NCBI GenBank assembly: GCA_934457415.1
Contig: CAKSHM010000009.1
Coordinates: 36,534 to 100,533, forward strand
Origin: an uncultured Eubacteriales bacterium
Lineage (GTDB): Bacteria > Bacillota > Clostridia > Oscillospirales > Acutalibacteraceae
DNA: 64,000 bases
Direction of reading: 5' to 3'
A program made the position numbers and the translations under genes. The notes beneath the pieces are model-generated. The model saw only the letters and a list, made by a program, of their open reading frames with translations. It ran no database searches and was not told the DNA's origin. Positions 18,080 through 26,026 of the stretch are shown here, piece by piece; the stretch's first letter is position 1; every line of letters starts with the position of its first letter.

Positions 18080-18106
18080 GACGAACTGAAAATGTAAAAG
18101 GTGACA
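18080..18106 (-). promoter_or_regulatory. ECF-type promoter of the acetylation/sigV operon
   Basis: On the minus strand, TGTCACC (18100-18106) and CGTC (18080-18083) are spaced by 16 bases, 34 bases before the MBOAT start. CGTC is the usual ECF -10 core. Autoregulation by the encoded sigma factor would be typical, but is inferred. Confidence 0.6.
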
Positions 18107-18185
18107 AAATTTTTCAGAATTCTCAAAACATTGCGATATTCTGCCTCAATCAGGCGAGATATTTGCTAAAATCAGCGAAAATATA

Positions 18186-18214
18186 TTGCGAAAAGAGGAA
18201 AAATATGGTATACT
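18186..18214 (+). promoter_or_regulatory. Promoter of the XRE regulator
   Basis: TTGCGA (18186-18191) and TATACT (18209-18214) are separated by 17 bases and lie about 52 bases before the ATG. Confidence 0.6.
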
Positions 18215-18266
18215 GTATTCATCTGTAAGGACAAGTTAATAAAAACATTTATACGAGGCGAATAAA

Positions 18267-18503
18267 ATGATCAAACTGTCAATCAGTTATAACAGATTGT
18301 GGAAACTGCTGATCGATAAGAAAATGAGCAGGGCGGATTTGCGCAGAGCGGCGGATATATCACCGAACACTATGACAAAGCTTCGCCGTGACGAAGAGGT
18401 TTCAATGGGTGTTCTTAAAAGAATTTGTGAGTATTTCGGCTGCAATATCGGCGATATCAGCGATTTTGTGCAAGAAAAAACCACTGACCTAAAGGGCGAT
18501 TGA
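18267..18503 (+). CDS. Small XRE/Cro-CI helix-turn-helix regulator
   Basis: 78-residue DNA-binding protein that is almost entirely a Cro/CI-like HTH: WKLLIDKKMSRADLRRAA, then SPNTMTKLRRDEEVSMGVL, then ICEYFGCNIGDIS. Family members with this short form (DUF739/YozG-like) are common in Clostridia. The ATG follows GAGGCG. Divergent from the sigV operon; target unknown. Confidence 0.9.
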   Translation: MIKLSISYNRLWKLLIDKKMSRADLRRAADISPNTMTKLRRDEEVSMGVLKRICEYFGCNIGDISDFVQEKTTDLKGD

Positions 18504-18769
18504 TTTTTTTAACTTTTTGTGTTGCCGCCATAGTGTCAGGTAAATAAATAAAATTAAAATATATAGTGTGAACGTTTTGCGGAAGTATAATTAAGGATTT
18601 CTCTGAATCGGCTTTTATAAAAATAAATCCGCAGTCGGGAAACAGATACGGCCGGCAACTGCCGAAAGAAGAAAAAGCCGGAATAAAAACAGAAAAGATA
18701 ATTCTTTGCAGAACGGCAGAGCTTTATTGAGTTTGTTTTACTATAAACAGTATTCGGGAGGGAAAATAC
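18504..18769. other. Intergenic stretch without a recognisable gene
   Basis: A/T-rich stretch. About 45 sense codons (from about 18594 to 18730) are open on the plus strand without a standard start codon and resemble nothing I recognise. No promoter could be placed with confidence. Confidence 0.4.
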
Positions 18770-18805
18770 ATAAAACAGCTGTTCAGTAGACTGGGGTCTA
18801 CATCA

Positions 18806-20308
18806 TTGATCGAAAAAACAAAAGAAAGCGCACTTTCCGTAGCCCCGATCGCGGGGATCGTTTTGTTGCTTTGCCTGTGCATTATTCCCACAAAGGCCGA
18901 GCTTCTTCTGGCTTTTCTTGTAGGTGCCGCGTTCATTATCCTCGGAATGGGACTTTTTTCTCTCGGAGCCGAGCATTCAATGACGCCTATCGGAAACAGG
19001 ATTGGTACCGCACTTACCAAAACGCAAAATATGCCGCTGATTCTTTCGGTCAGCTTTGTTCTCGGCATTGCAATAACCGTAGCGGAGCCGGATCTGCAGG
19101 TGCTTGCCAAGACAGTTCCGCATATTGATTCATTGCTGCTGCTCATAACCGTCGGCGCGGGAGTAGGGCTTTTTATGTCGGTCTGCATGCTGCGTATATT
19201 TACGGGCGTATCGCTGCGTATGATTCTTGTCGGATGTTATGTGATTATATTTTTTCTTGCTGCGTTCTGCGACAGAGATTTTCTCGGCGTTGCCTTTGAT
19301 TCGGGCGGTGTGACGACGGGACCGATGACAGTTCCGTTTATTCTCGCGATGGGCGTAGGTGTGTCAAATATACGAAGTGACCGCAAAGCGGAGGCGGACA
19401 GCTTCGGTCTTGTTGCGCTTTGCTCGGTAGGACCGATACTCGCCGTTCTGATTCTCGGCTTTTTCAATCACGGCAGCGATGCCGTAGCAGATCTGAGCCA
19501 TACCGCTTTTGCGGACAGTACCGAGATAGGATATGCATTTCTTTCGGCAATACCCGAATATTTGGGCGAAACCTTAATAGCGCTTCTCCCGATTATTGTG
19601 ATGTTTTTTTTGTTTCGGCTTTCTCTGATAAAAATGAGCCGCCGCAGTCTTGCAAAAATACTGATCGGTCTGCTTTATACGTATGCAGGTCTTGTTCTTT
19701 TCCTGACCGGAGTAAATGTCGGTTTCTCTTCACTGGGAGCGCAGCTCGGCGGTGCAATCGTTTTGTCAAATGCAAAGTATCTTTTAATTCCGCTGTCGGC
19801 ATTGCTCGGTTGGTTTATTATATCCGCCGAGCCGGCGGTAGCGGTGCTGGAGAAACAAATCGAAACTGTAAGCGCAGGGGCTATATCGGGACGGATGATA
19901 AAACTCAGTCTTTCCGCGGCTATTGCTGTTGCTATGGGAATATCGGCTTTGCGCGTGTTGACAGGAATATCGATTCTATGGTTTCTTGTGCCCGGCTATA
20001 TTCTTGCGATTGCTCTTTCTTTCTTTGTTCCCGATATATACACGGCCATTGCTTTTGACTCGGGCGGTGTTGCGTCAGGTCCTATGACGGCGACCTTTAT
20101 GCTGCAGTTCTTTATGGGAGCCAGTACGGCTTCAGGCGGCAGTGTTCTGCGGGATGCATTCGGGGTTGTGGCAATGGTTGCTATGATGCCGCTTATCTCC
20201 ATACAGGCAGTGGGTCTTGTCTATGACAGAAAAGCGAAAAACATTGCTCAGCCGAAAGAAATCTACGGCGATATGGAAATTGTTGAGCTTTGGGAGGATG
20301 TCGCATGA
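18806..20308 (+). CDS. DUF1538 integral membrane protein (two tandem repeats)
   Basis: Polytopic membrane protein of 500 residues from the first standard start, a TTG at 18806. It consists of two DUF1538 repeats of about 240 residues; the signature FDSGGVTTGPMTVPF near residue 165 returns as FDSGGVASGPMTATF near 415. The family is thought to be a membrane transporter or channel. A gene for a P-II-like protein overlaps its stop, suggesting regulation by that partner. The TTG has no ribosome site. A strong GGGAGGG (18756-18762) instead sits seven bases before an in-frame ATA at 18770, which would add 12 residues (IKQLFSRLGSTS). Confidence 0.88.
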   Translation: MIEKTKESALSVAPIAGIVLLLCLCIIPTKAELLLAFLVGAAFIILGMGLFSLGAEHSMTPIGNRIGTALTKTQNMPLILSVSFVLGIAITVAEPDLQVLAKTVPHIDSLLLLITVGAGVGLFMSVCMLRIFTGVSLRMILVGCYVIIFFLAAFCDRDFLGVAFDSGGVTTGPMTVPFILAMGVGVSNIRSDRKAEADSFGLVALCSVGPILAVLILGFFNHGSDAVADLSHTAFADSTEIGYAFLSAIPEYLGETLIALLPIIVMFFLFRLSLIKMSRRSLAKILIGLLYTYAGLVLFLTGVNVGFSSLGAQLGGAIVLSNAKYLLIPLSALLGWFIISAEPAVAVLEKQIETVSAGAISGRMIKLSLSAAIAVAMGISALRVLTGISILWFLVPGYILAIALSFFVPDIYTAIAFDSGGVASGPMTATFMLQFFMGASTASGGSVLRDAFGVVAMVAMMPLISIQAVGLVYDRKAKNIAQPKEIYGDMEIVELWEDVA

Positions 20309-20973
20309 ATTATATATTGACAATAATCAATCCGGCGGCGGAATCTGCGCTTACCAAGATATGCGTTGAACTTGAGATCCCCGTATCAATTATCTTTCAC
20401 GGGCGGGGAACGGCTGTAAAAAGTATGCTTGATCTTCTTGGAATAGAGTCACATGAAAAGCGTGTTTTTATAGCTATTGCCGATGGGGAAAAGAGTGCGA
20501 GATATATAGAGGAGCAGAAGAAAAAACTCCATTTCGGAGTGCCGGGGCACGGTATCACGGTCGCCGTCCCTGTAAAAAGCGTCGGAGGAGGACAAGCAGT
20601 GAGTTATCTGAACGGAAACAGCACGGGAGCAAAATACACGCGACCGGAGAAATTTGCTTATGAATTGATAATGGCGATCGCAAATGCCGGTACCACGGAT
20701 ATTGTGATGAATGCCGCACGTGCCGCAGGAGCGCGCGGAGGAACGGTGATACACGGTAAAGGGACCGGCTCGGGAAATCCGCAGAAGTTTCATCATATTT
20801 CGATAGCAGATGAAAAAGAAGTCATTCTGATAGTTGCCGCTGCGGAAATAAAAACAGCCGTTATGTATTCTATTCTCGAAAAGGCAGGTCCCGGAAGTGC
20901 GGCGGGAGCGCTTGTTTTTTCACTTCCGGTTTCGGAGGCGGCGGGCTTCGGATTTATACAAAGTGAGTTATAA
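20305..20973 (+). CDS. P-II-like signalling protein linked to DUF1538
   Basis: Cytosolic protein of 222 residues made of two ferredoxin-like P-II folds. The second contains GTTDIVMNAARAAGARGGTVIHGKG, which matches the P-II T-loop/B-loop region, and VILIVAAAEIKTAVMYSI. The ATG overlaps the DUF1538 stop (ATGA) and has GGGAGG upstream. By analogy with GlnK-AmtB it may gate the membrane partner; the effector is unknown. Confidence 0.82.
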   Translation: MNYILTIINPAAESALTKICVELEIPVSIIFHGRGTAVKSMLDLLGIESHEKRVFIAIADGEKSARYIEEQKKKLHFGVPGHGITVAVPVKSVGGGQAVSYLNGNSTGAKYTRPEKFAYELIMAIANAGTTDIVMNAARAAGARGGTVIHGKGTGSGNPQKFHHISIADEKEVILIVAAAEIKTAVMYSILEKAGPGSAAGALVFSLPVSEAAGFGFIQSEL

Positions 20974-21069
20974 TAAAGAAAATATCCTGTAAAGTAGTTT
21001 TGCAACGGGTGCATACCGCGCCGCAGGCTTTTTAAAGAGGCGATGCAAAGCATCTATAAGGAAAAACGA

Positions 21070-21107
21070 AATGCCCACACTGTATTTTAGTACGGTGCGG
21101 GCATTTT
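21070..21107 (+). terminator. Terminator after the DUF1538/P-II operon
   Basis: AATGCCCACAC..GTA and TAC..GGTGCGGGCATT form a stem around TTTTAG, followed by TTTTTTA. It lies 97 bases after the stop. Confidence 0.8.
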
Positions 21108-21175
21108 TTAAATGCAAAGAAAACGATGGCATTGCTATAAAAACGGTGTTTTTTTATGCGGCTTCCGTTTTTATA

Positions 21176-21874
21176 TTACGGAAGCCTGATTGAAAAGTCG
21201 GGCGGAAATGCCATTGAACGCAAGCTGTCAATGTTTGTAAGTTCAATACATCCTTTGGATTTTATAAGCAGGTTTTTGTCATTCAGCTTTTTAAGCGTCT
21301 TGGTTACCCTTTCGCGGCTGGTCCCGATATGCCGTGCAATATAATCGTGTGTAAGGTGAATATGAGTCTTTCCGTTACGATCATATTCGTCAACAAGAAA
21401 TATGGCAAGTCGCTGTTCCAGATTGCAGAACAGAATCCACTGCATTGAATCCATAACAAGATTAAATCTTTCGGCAATCAATTCATAGGCGTAACAGCGG
21501 AAATACAGGTTGTTTCGCATCAGCTGCTCCGTTATCGACATATTTATAACGAGAGCCTTACTGCGGCAGTCTGATGTAAGAAACACCTGAAAGGTAATCT
21601 GGTTGAACAGACTGAGTGCGGAGAATATACAAACACTTTGATTGTGAAGAGAAAACAGTGTGATTTCTCTGCCGTCCGGCGACAGTAGAAATGCACGGAT
21701 CCTGCCCTCGACCAATAGCATAAGACCGATATCTTCTCCTGACCTTGAATGAAGAATATAAGAATCTTTGTCAAATGAACGAATATATGCGTTATTGTGA
21801 AGCATATCTTTTTCGGTATTATCCAAATAGTTCCAAAACGGCAGCTTTTGAAGGTGTTTAGTCGTTGTTTCCAT
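21176..21874 (-). CDS. Crp/Fnr-family transcriptional regulator
   Basis: 232-residue regulator with an N-terminal cyclic-nucleotide-binding-like barrel (LMLLVEGRIRAFLLSPDGREITLF) and a C-terminal HTH (THDYIARHIGTSRERVTKTLKKL). No Fnr-type N-terminal cysteine cluster is seen, so oxygen sensing by an iron-sulfur cluster is unlikely. The ATG at 21874 has AGAGGA 12 bases upstream; a TTG at 21895 would add seven residues. It is divergent from the SipW/TasA-like locus, with two palindromes in the shared upstream region. Confidence 0.88.
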   Translation of the reverse strand: METTTKHLQKLPFWNYLDNTEKDMLHNNAYIRSFDKDSYILHSRSGEDIGLMLLVEGRIRAFLLSPDGREITLFSLHNQSVCIFSALSLFNQITFQVFLTSDCRSKALVINMSITEQLMRNNLYFRCYAYELIAERFNLVMDSMQWILFCNLEQRLAIFLVDEYDRNGKTHIHLTHDYIARHIGTSRERVTKTLKKLNDKNLLIKSKGCIELTNIDSLRSMAFPPDFSIRLP

Positions 21875-21992
21875 CGGGGGAGGCGATCCTCTCAATATAG
21901 TTTTTTAATAGAACGCTCCTATTATGACATGCTTTTACACTTATGTACAGTGCCATGGGCACAAAGATAAAATGAAATCCGAAAAATCTGAC

Positions 21993-22031
21993 ACTGACTG
22001 CACTTTTTATGGCTGCAGTCAGTCTTTTTTT
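21993..22031 (+). terminator. Orphan terminator in the crp-sipW intergenic region
   Basis: ACTGACTGCA and TGCAGTCAGT form a perfect 10-bp stem with an 11-base loop, followed by CTTTTTTT. No gene ends just upstream on the plus strand. It may end a short leader or small RNA ahead of the SipW locus. Confidence 0.6.
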
Positions 22032-22051
22032 GTAAATATACCTTTTTGCGT

Positions 22052-22085
22052 TGTGACAAAGTCACATACTGACGGTTACCGTAAC
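22052..22085. promoter_or_regulatory. Two palindromes, candidate Crp/Fnr operator
   Basis: TGTGACAAAGTCACA (22052-22066) is a perfect palindrome with the TGTGA/TCACA arms typical of Crp-family sites, though its inner spacing is 5 rather than 6. GTTACCGTAAC (22075-22085) follows. The rest of 21875-22322 shows no gene that I trust. Confidence 0.5.
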
Positions 22086-22322
22086 ACAGACAGTTTGCGG
22101 CCGTGTATGTAAAATTTAAATGATGCGCAGGGTTGTAATGCCAAATTTCCGACAGAATGAACAGTCAAAAAAGAGTTCACAACATAAGGACGGTGTTTGA
22201 TGACAGTAGGAAGCATTTGGGTTGCAGCTAAATATCCTGTTCGGAATGAAAAATCCGAAGAGCGCTCTTACATGGTTTTAAATATACAAAAAGTACACCG
22301 TAGAAATCGGGAGGACTGTCGT

Positions 22323-22970
22323 ATGGTAAAAAACAAAACAGCAAAAAGAATTATGTTCATTGTCGGGGCGGCGCTGTGCTGCATTTTTGCGGTTATTCTT
22401 ATCTGTAACCTGACAATTATCATAAAAGGCATTGTAAATCCAAAAGTCCCGCCGTCGGTTTTCGGAATAACACCTATGGTAGTACAGTCCGGCTCGATGA
22501 GCGGCAGCGCAGAGGACCATATTGAAGTGGGAGACCTTATATTTACGGTGAGACCCGAAACAAACAGGCTGAAAGCAGGCGACATCATTTCTTATATGGA
22601 CGGCAATATTGCCGTGACTCACCGCATTGTTGAGGTACAGACGAATTCAGACGGAAAGCGCAGCTTTGTTACTAAGGGAGACGCAAACAATACCGAGGAT
22701 CCGGCAGTCAGTGAGGACGCTGTGTTCGGCATTTACAAGGGCCGTATCCCAAGACTTGGTGATTTTGCCATGTTCTTGCAAAAACCGCTGGGAATGGCAG
22801 TATTCATAGGTATACCGGTGTGTGCCTTTATCATCTATGATATTATCCGCCGTCAGCGCAGCTCCGGCAGGAAAGATAAAGAAACAGAAGAGCTTAAAGC
22901 CGAGCTTGAACGGCTGCGTGCAGCTTCGGGGAAAAACGATACCGAAAAGGAAGACAGCGGCACCGCATAA
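22323..22970 (+). CDS. sipW: SipW-type signal peptidase I
   Basis: Membrane signal peptidase of 215 residues, ER/SipW class. The catalytic Ser58 lies in VVQSGSMSG, and the base is His100 in AVTHRIVEV rather than the Lys of ordinary bacterial enzymes. KGDANNTEDPAVSEDAVFG is the conserved later box. There are TM segments at residues 10-35 and about 160-180, and a charged C-terminal tail (residues 185-215). The ATG at 22323 follows GGGAGGA; an earlier frame start at 22197 lacks one. SipW enzymes mature TasA-like fibre proteins, which are encoded directly downstream. Confidence 0.92.
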   Translation: MVKNKTAKRIMFIVGAALCCIFAVILICNLTIIIKGIVNPKVPPSVFGITPMVVQSGSMSGSAEDHIEVGDLIFTVRPETNRLKAGDIISYMDGNIAVTHRIVEVQTNSDGKRSFVTKGDANNTEDPAVSEDAVFGIYKGRIPRLGDFAMFLQKPLGMAVFIGIPVCAFIIYDIIRRQRSSGRKDKETEELKAELERLRAASGKNDTEKEDSGTA

Positions 22971-23127
22971 TAACAGTATCTTCCGCAAAACCGGTGCCAC
23001 AGCCGTATAAAGCGGTGATATATATGAGGGTAAGTCCTCATGTCGGGACGATTTGTGTCGTCTCACAAAATCAAGATGACGGTATTTTATCGTTTCAACA
23101 TTTTTATTTTTTAAGGAGGAATATTCC

Positions 23128-23844
23128 ATGACTTTGAAAAAGAATTGGACTATGAGAGCAGCAGTTCTCATGTTTGCTCTCGTACTTATCACCTCATGCT
23201 TTGTCGGAGGCACTTTCGCGAAGTATGTAAAAAACGGCAGCGGTACGGATTCCGCCCGAGTTGCTAAGTTTGGTGTGACCGTTACGGCTAACGGGGAATT
23301 GTTTGCTAAGGAGTATGCTACCGATGATGCTGCTGCGGTCGGTACAATAGCTAAATCGGTAGTTTCCACCGATAAAGTTGTAGCCCCCGGTACTAAAAGT
23401 GCCGCTGATTTTGTCGGCGCTGCTGTTACCGGTACTCCGGAGGTAGCTGTCAGAGTATCGTACAAATTGGATGCCGCCGGTCTGCAGCTTGAAAACTGGA
23501 AGGACGGCGACGGCAAATTCTACTGCCCGCTTGTATTTAAGGTTAAGACTGCCAACGGTAATACTGTGGTTTCCGGTACGGATTTTATGACTGCCGATGA
23601 AATGAAGGCCGCGCTTATAAATGCCGTTGCGGCATATACCAAAGAATATGAACCCGGTACCGACCTTACCGGCAAGGCTGCCGATGCCCTTGCAATTTCC
23701 TGGGAATGGCCGTTTGAGACCGGTACGGACGGCGAAAAGCCCGCAAATAATGTTAGAGATACATTTTTGGGTGATGAGGCCGCTGCAGGCAGAGCCGCAA
23801 CCGTCAGCCTTACTCTTGCTACAACCGTAACCCAAATCGATTAA
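23128..23844 (+). CDS. TasA-like secreted protein with SipW-cognate signal peptide
   Basis: 238 residues. The signal peptide (about residues 12-31) ends GGTFAKYVKNG, the SipW-cognate pattern with G-T-F-A followed by an aromatic. It is followed by VAKFGVTVTA, as in TasA/CalY. The rest is a predicted beta-rich domain. Near the C-terminus ISWEWPFE, DTFLG and AAAGRAATVSLTL recur in the next gene as NWFWNFE, DTYLG and AANGKADEATLGF, so the two are paralogues. Perfect AAGGAGG before the ATG. It probably forms the main fibre subunit; this is inferred. Confidence 0.82.
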   Translation: MTLKKNWTMRAAVLMFALVLITSCFVGGTFAKYVKNGSGTDSARVAKFGVTVTANGELFAKEYATDDAAAVGTIAKSVVSTDKVVAPGTKSAADFVGAAVTGTPEVAVRVSYKLDAAGLQLENWKDGDGKFYCPLVFKVKTANGNTVVSGTDFMTADEMKAALINAVAAYTKEYEPGTDLTGKAADALAISWEWPFETGTDGEKPANNVRDTFLGDEAAAGRAATVSLTLATTVTQID

Positions 23845-24025
23845 GGTTTTAAAATATACGGTTTTTTGTACAGCTGTGTATCCCCCGTCATGTGGCGGGC
23901 GGCGGGATAACTTCAGGCTGTATGCAGTGCTCCCGACTTTTTGCCGAGAGTTCTGCATATATCCCGAACCTCTGTAACCATGCCGTTTTGCCGGAGAGTC
24001 CGGCTTCTGTCAAGAAAGGTGGAAT

Positions 24026-24799
24026 ATGAAAAGATCCGAAAAACTGAGGGAATGGATGTTTCCTGCGGTCCTGATACTCTTTATATTACAGGTTATACTG
24101 CTGCCGGTAGTGATAGGACTTACCTATGCCGTACCTGCAAAGAGACCGAAACACACCCTTACCTATAGGACAGGCTCGCTTGTTTGGGATAAGGCTGCAT
24201 CGGTGCGTCCGGACGGATCGGCGGAGCTTTCATTTTTTGAAACTCTGTATAAGAATGTAAATGCCGATAATGTTGAAAAGGTGCTGGCTCCCGGCACCGA
24301 AAAAGACAGTGTGATCCGGCTTAAAAACGATACGAACAGAGATATTTTCTATTCCGCTGTGCTTTATTCGCTTTCGACCTCACCCGATCTTAATATCGGT
24401 GCGTTCCTTTCGGGAGACGGCTTTTCGGATACTTCTGACTATACGCTGCCAGAAAAAATAAAAAAAGAAACAGTTGTTCGTGCCGTCGGCGGCAAACTTG
24501 ACGCCAAAAAGCTGCAGGATTTTGACATCAACTGGTTCTGGAATTTTGAGGACAGCTCGAATACGGACGGACAAAACCTAATTGACACCTATCTCGGCAA
24601 TAAAGCCGCAAACGGCAAGGCGGACGAGGCAACGCTTGGGTTTTACCTTGTTGTTCATGACGGCGGAATGATTCTGCCTTCTCCCAAGACCGGAGACGGC
24701 GCTGTGATGGGCGGATATGTTGTGCTGATGATCATCAGCGGCGGAATGTGCATGTTTACGGTTTTTACCCGTAAAAGGAGCGAAAAAAATGAAAACTGA
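24026..24799 (+). CDS. TasA-like paralogue with C-terminal SPKTG wall-anchor signal
   Basis: 257 residues: N-terminal signal/TM segment (residues 12-36), a TasA-like beta domain sharing the W-x-W/F-x-F-E and DTYLG motifs with the preceding protein, and a sorting signal near residue 218. The signal is SPKTGD, a hydrophobic helix (VVLMIISGGMCMFTVF) and a basic tail RKRSEKN. SPKTG-type motifs are used by class B-like sortases, as in C. difficile. It would anchor the fibre covalently to peptidoglycan. It overlaps the second sipW by 11 bases. Confidence 0.82.
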   Translation: MKRSEKLREWMFPAVLILFILQVILLPVVIGLTYAVPAKRPKHTLTYRTGSLVWDKAASVRPDGSAELSFFETLYKNVNADNVEKVLAPGTEKDSVIRLKNDTNRDIFYSAVLYSLSTSPDLNIGAFLSGDGFSDTSDYTLPEKIKKETVVRAVGGKLDAKKLQDFDINWFWNFEDSSNTDGQNLIDTYLGNKAANGKADEATLGFYLVVHDGGMILPSPKTGDGAVMGGYVVLMIISGGMCMFTVFTRKRSEKNEN

Positions 24800-25322
24800 A
24801 AAAATACCGGCTATTCTGCGGAGGGTGTTTCAGGCTTTGTTTCTTGCCGCTGCGGGTATCATTCTGCTCGCAAATCTGTACTGCCTTGCGGCGAAGGAGA
24901 TTTTCAAGGTGAAGGCTCCGACAGTTTTCGGCTATTCCTCCGCCGTTGTGCTGACCGGCAGTATGAGCGGAACCTTAGAGCCGGATGATCTTATCGTAAC
25001 TCATAAGCAGAGCGTTTACAATGTCGGAGATATTGTTATGTATCATACAAGCGGTACGCCGGTGACGCACCGTATAATCTCCCAAAATGAAAAGGGTTAC
25101 CGCACAAAAGGTGACGCCAACAATACCGATGACGGCACGGATATACCTAAGGAGGATATAGTCGGCAAAGCAGTGCTGGCGATCCCGAAAATCGGTGCTG
25201 TTATCCGTCTTGTGCGGACTCCGTTAGGAATGATCGGTCTGATTGCCGCAATTATTCTGATTACCGAACTGCCTAATCTTATAGGCTGCATTCGCCGCAA
25301 AGATAAAAAACAGGAAAGCTAA
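24789..25322 (+). CDS. sipW: SipW-type signal peptidase I, second copy
   Basis: 177-residue SipW-class peptidase with Ser58 in VLTGSMSG and His94 in PVTHRIIS, and the KGDANNTDDGTDIPKEDIVG box. TM helices lie at residues 15-38 and about 148-168. It lacks the charged tail of the first copy. The ATG has AAGGAG upstream and overlaps the anchored subunit gene. Two different SipW enzymes in one locus suggest separate substrate sets. Confidence 0.91.
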   Translation: MKTEKIPAILRRVFQALFLAAAGIILLANLYCLAAKEIFKVKAPTVFGYSSAVVLTGSMSGTLEPDDLIVTHKQSVYNVGDIVMYHTSGTPVTHRIISQNEKGYRTKGDANNTDDGTDIPKEDIVGKAVLAIPKIGAVIRLVRTPLGMIGLIAAIILITELPNLIGCIRRKDKKQES

Positions 25323-25342
25323 AAAACATAGGGGGAGGAAAA

Positions 25343-26008
25343 ATGAAATACGGCAAAAAAATAAATCAAAGACCGAAATTTCATCTTCCTTTTTCAGCTG
25401 TTTTGATGTATATTATGCTGATAGCTATAGCTTTGACCGGCGTGACCTTTTCAAGTTATATGACCGGCACAACGGTAGGCGATACGGCGAGAATGGCAAT
25501 TATGCGTGATGTCTCCGTTACCGAAGATGCAAACCTTGCCGAGCCGGACAAATGGGTAATTACTCCGGGTGCGGATTTGATAAAAAATGCCGTTATAAAT
25601 TTCGAGAGAAGCGAAATGGCATGCTATGTTTTCTGTCATATAAAAACGAAGGGGTGGAGCAAACTCGATAACAATTACAGCTTTGCTTATTATGCCGACG
25701 GTGAAAATCTCATTAGCTGGGCAGTAGATAAAGATTGGAATTATCTTTCGGGAAACGTAAATGAGGCGGTATATTTCCATACCGTCAGTGCCGATACCGT
25801 TTTGACGGCCGATGTGCTTGCGGACGGCGGAAAAATCACCGTCAGTGAAAATATAACAAAAACGCAGCTCGGACTTTTGCCGAAAGATATGCAAATAAAA
25901 ATAAGCGCCGCGGCGGTGCAGTATAACGGGTTTTCTGAAGGATTAGAAGCCGGATATACCGAGGCGCAGCGCGCATTAGCCGCATGGGAAGCCGTGAAAA
26001 ACAATTAA
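25343..26008 (+). CDS. Secreted protein with SipW-cognate-like signal
   Basis: 221 residues with an N-terminal hydrophobic segment (about residues 17-37) ending LTGVTFSSYMTGTTVGDTARMA, close to the pattern of the TasA-like protein two genes upstream. The mature part is beta-rich (WVITPGADLIKNAVINFE; MACYVFCHIKTKGW), as in proteins with a TasA/CalY-like sandwich. It follows sipW copy two by 20 bases with GGGGGAGG as its ribosome site. A minor fibre or tip subunit is plausible. Confidence 0.7.
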   Translation: MKYGKKINQRPKFHLPFSAVLMYIMLIAIALTGVTFSSYMTGTTVGDTARMAIMRDVSVTEDANLAEPDKWVITPGADLIKNAVINFERSEMACYVFCHIKTKGWSKLDNNYSFAYYADGENLISWAVDKDWNYLSGNVNEAVYFHTVSADTVLTADVLADGGKITVSENITKTQLGLLPKDMQIKISAAAVQYNGFSEGLEAGYTEAQRALAAWEAVKNN

Positions 26009-26026
26009 AGTCTCGGCGGAAAGCAG

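Noticed and set aside
19420..20058. 212-codon open frame on the plus strand
   Set aside because: Alternate frame of the DUF1538 gene; protein rich in Arg, Ser and Cys with no pattern.
21924..22112. 62-codon open frame on the plus strand
   Set aside because: Crosses the orphan terminator and the palindromes, has no ribosome site, and the protein has no pattern.
22647..23516. 289-codon open frame on the minus strand
   Set aside because: Antisense to sipW and the TasA-like gene, both with good ribosome sites and recognisable motifs; its own protein is low-complexity.
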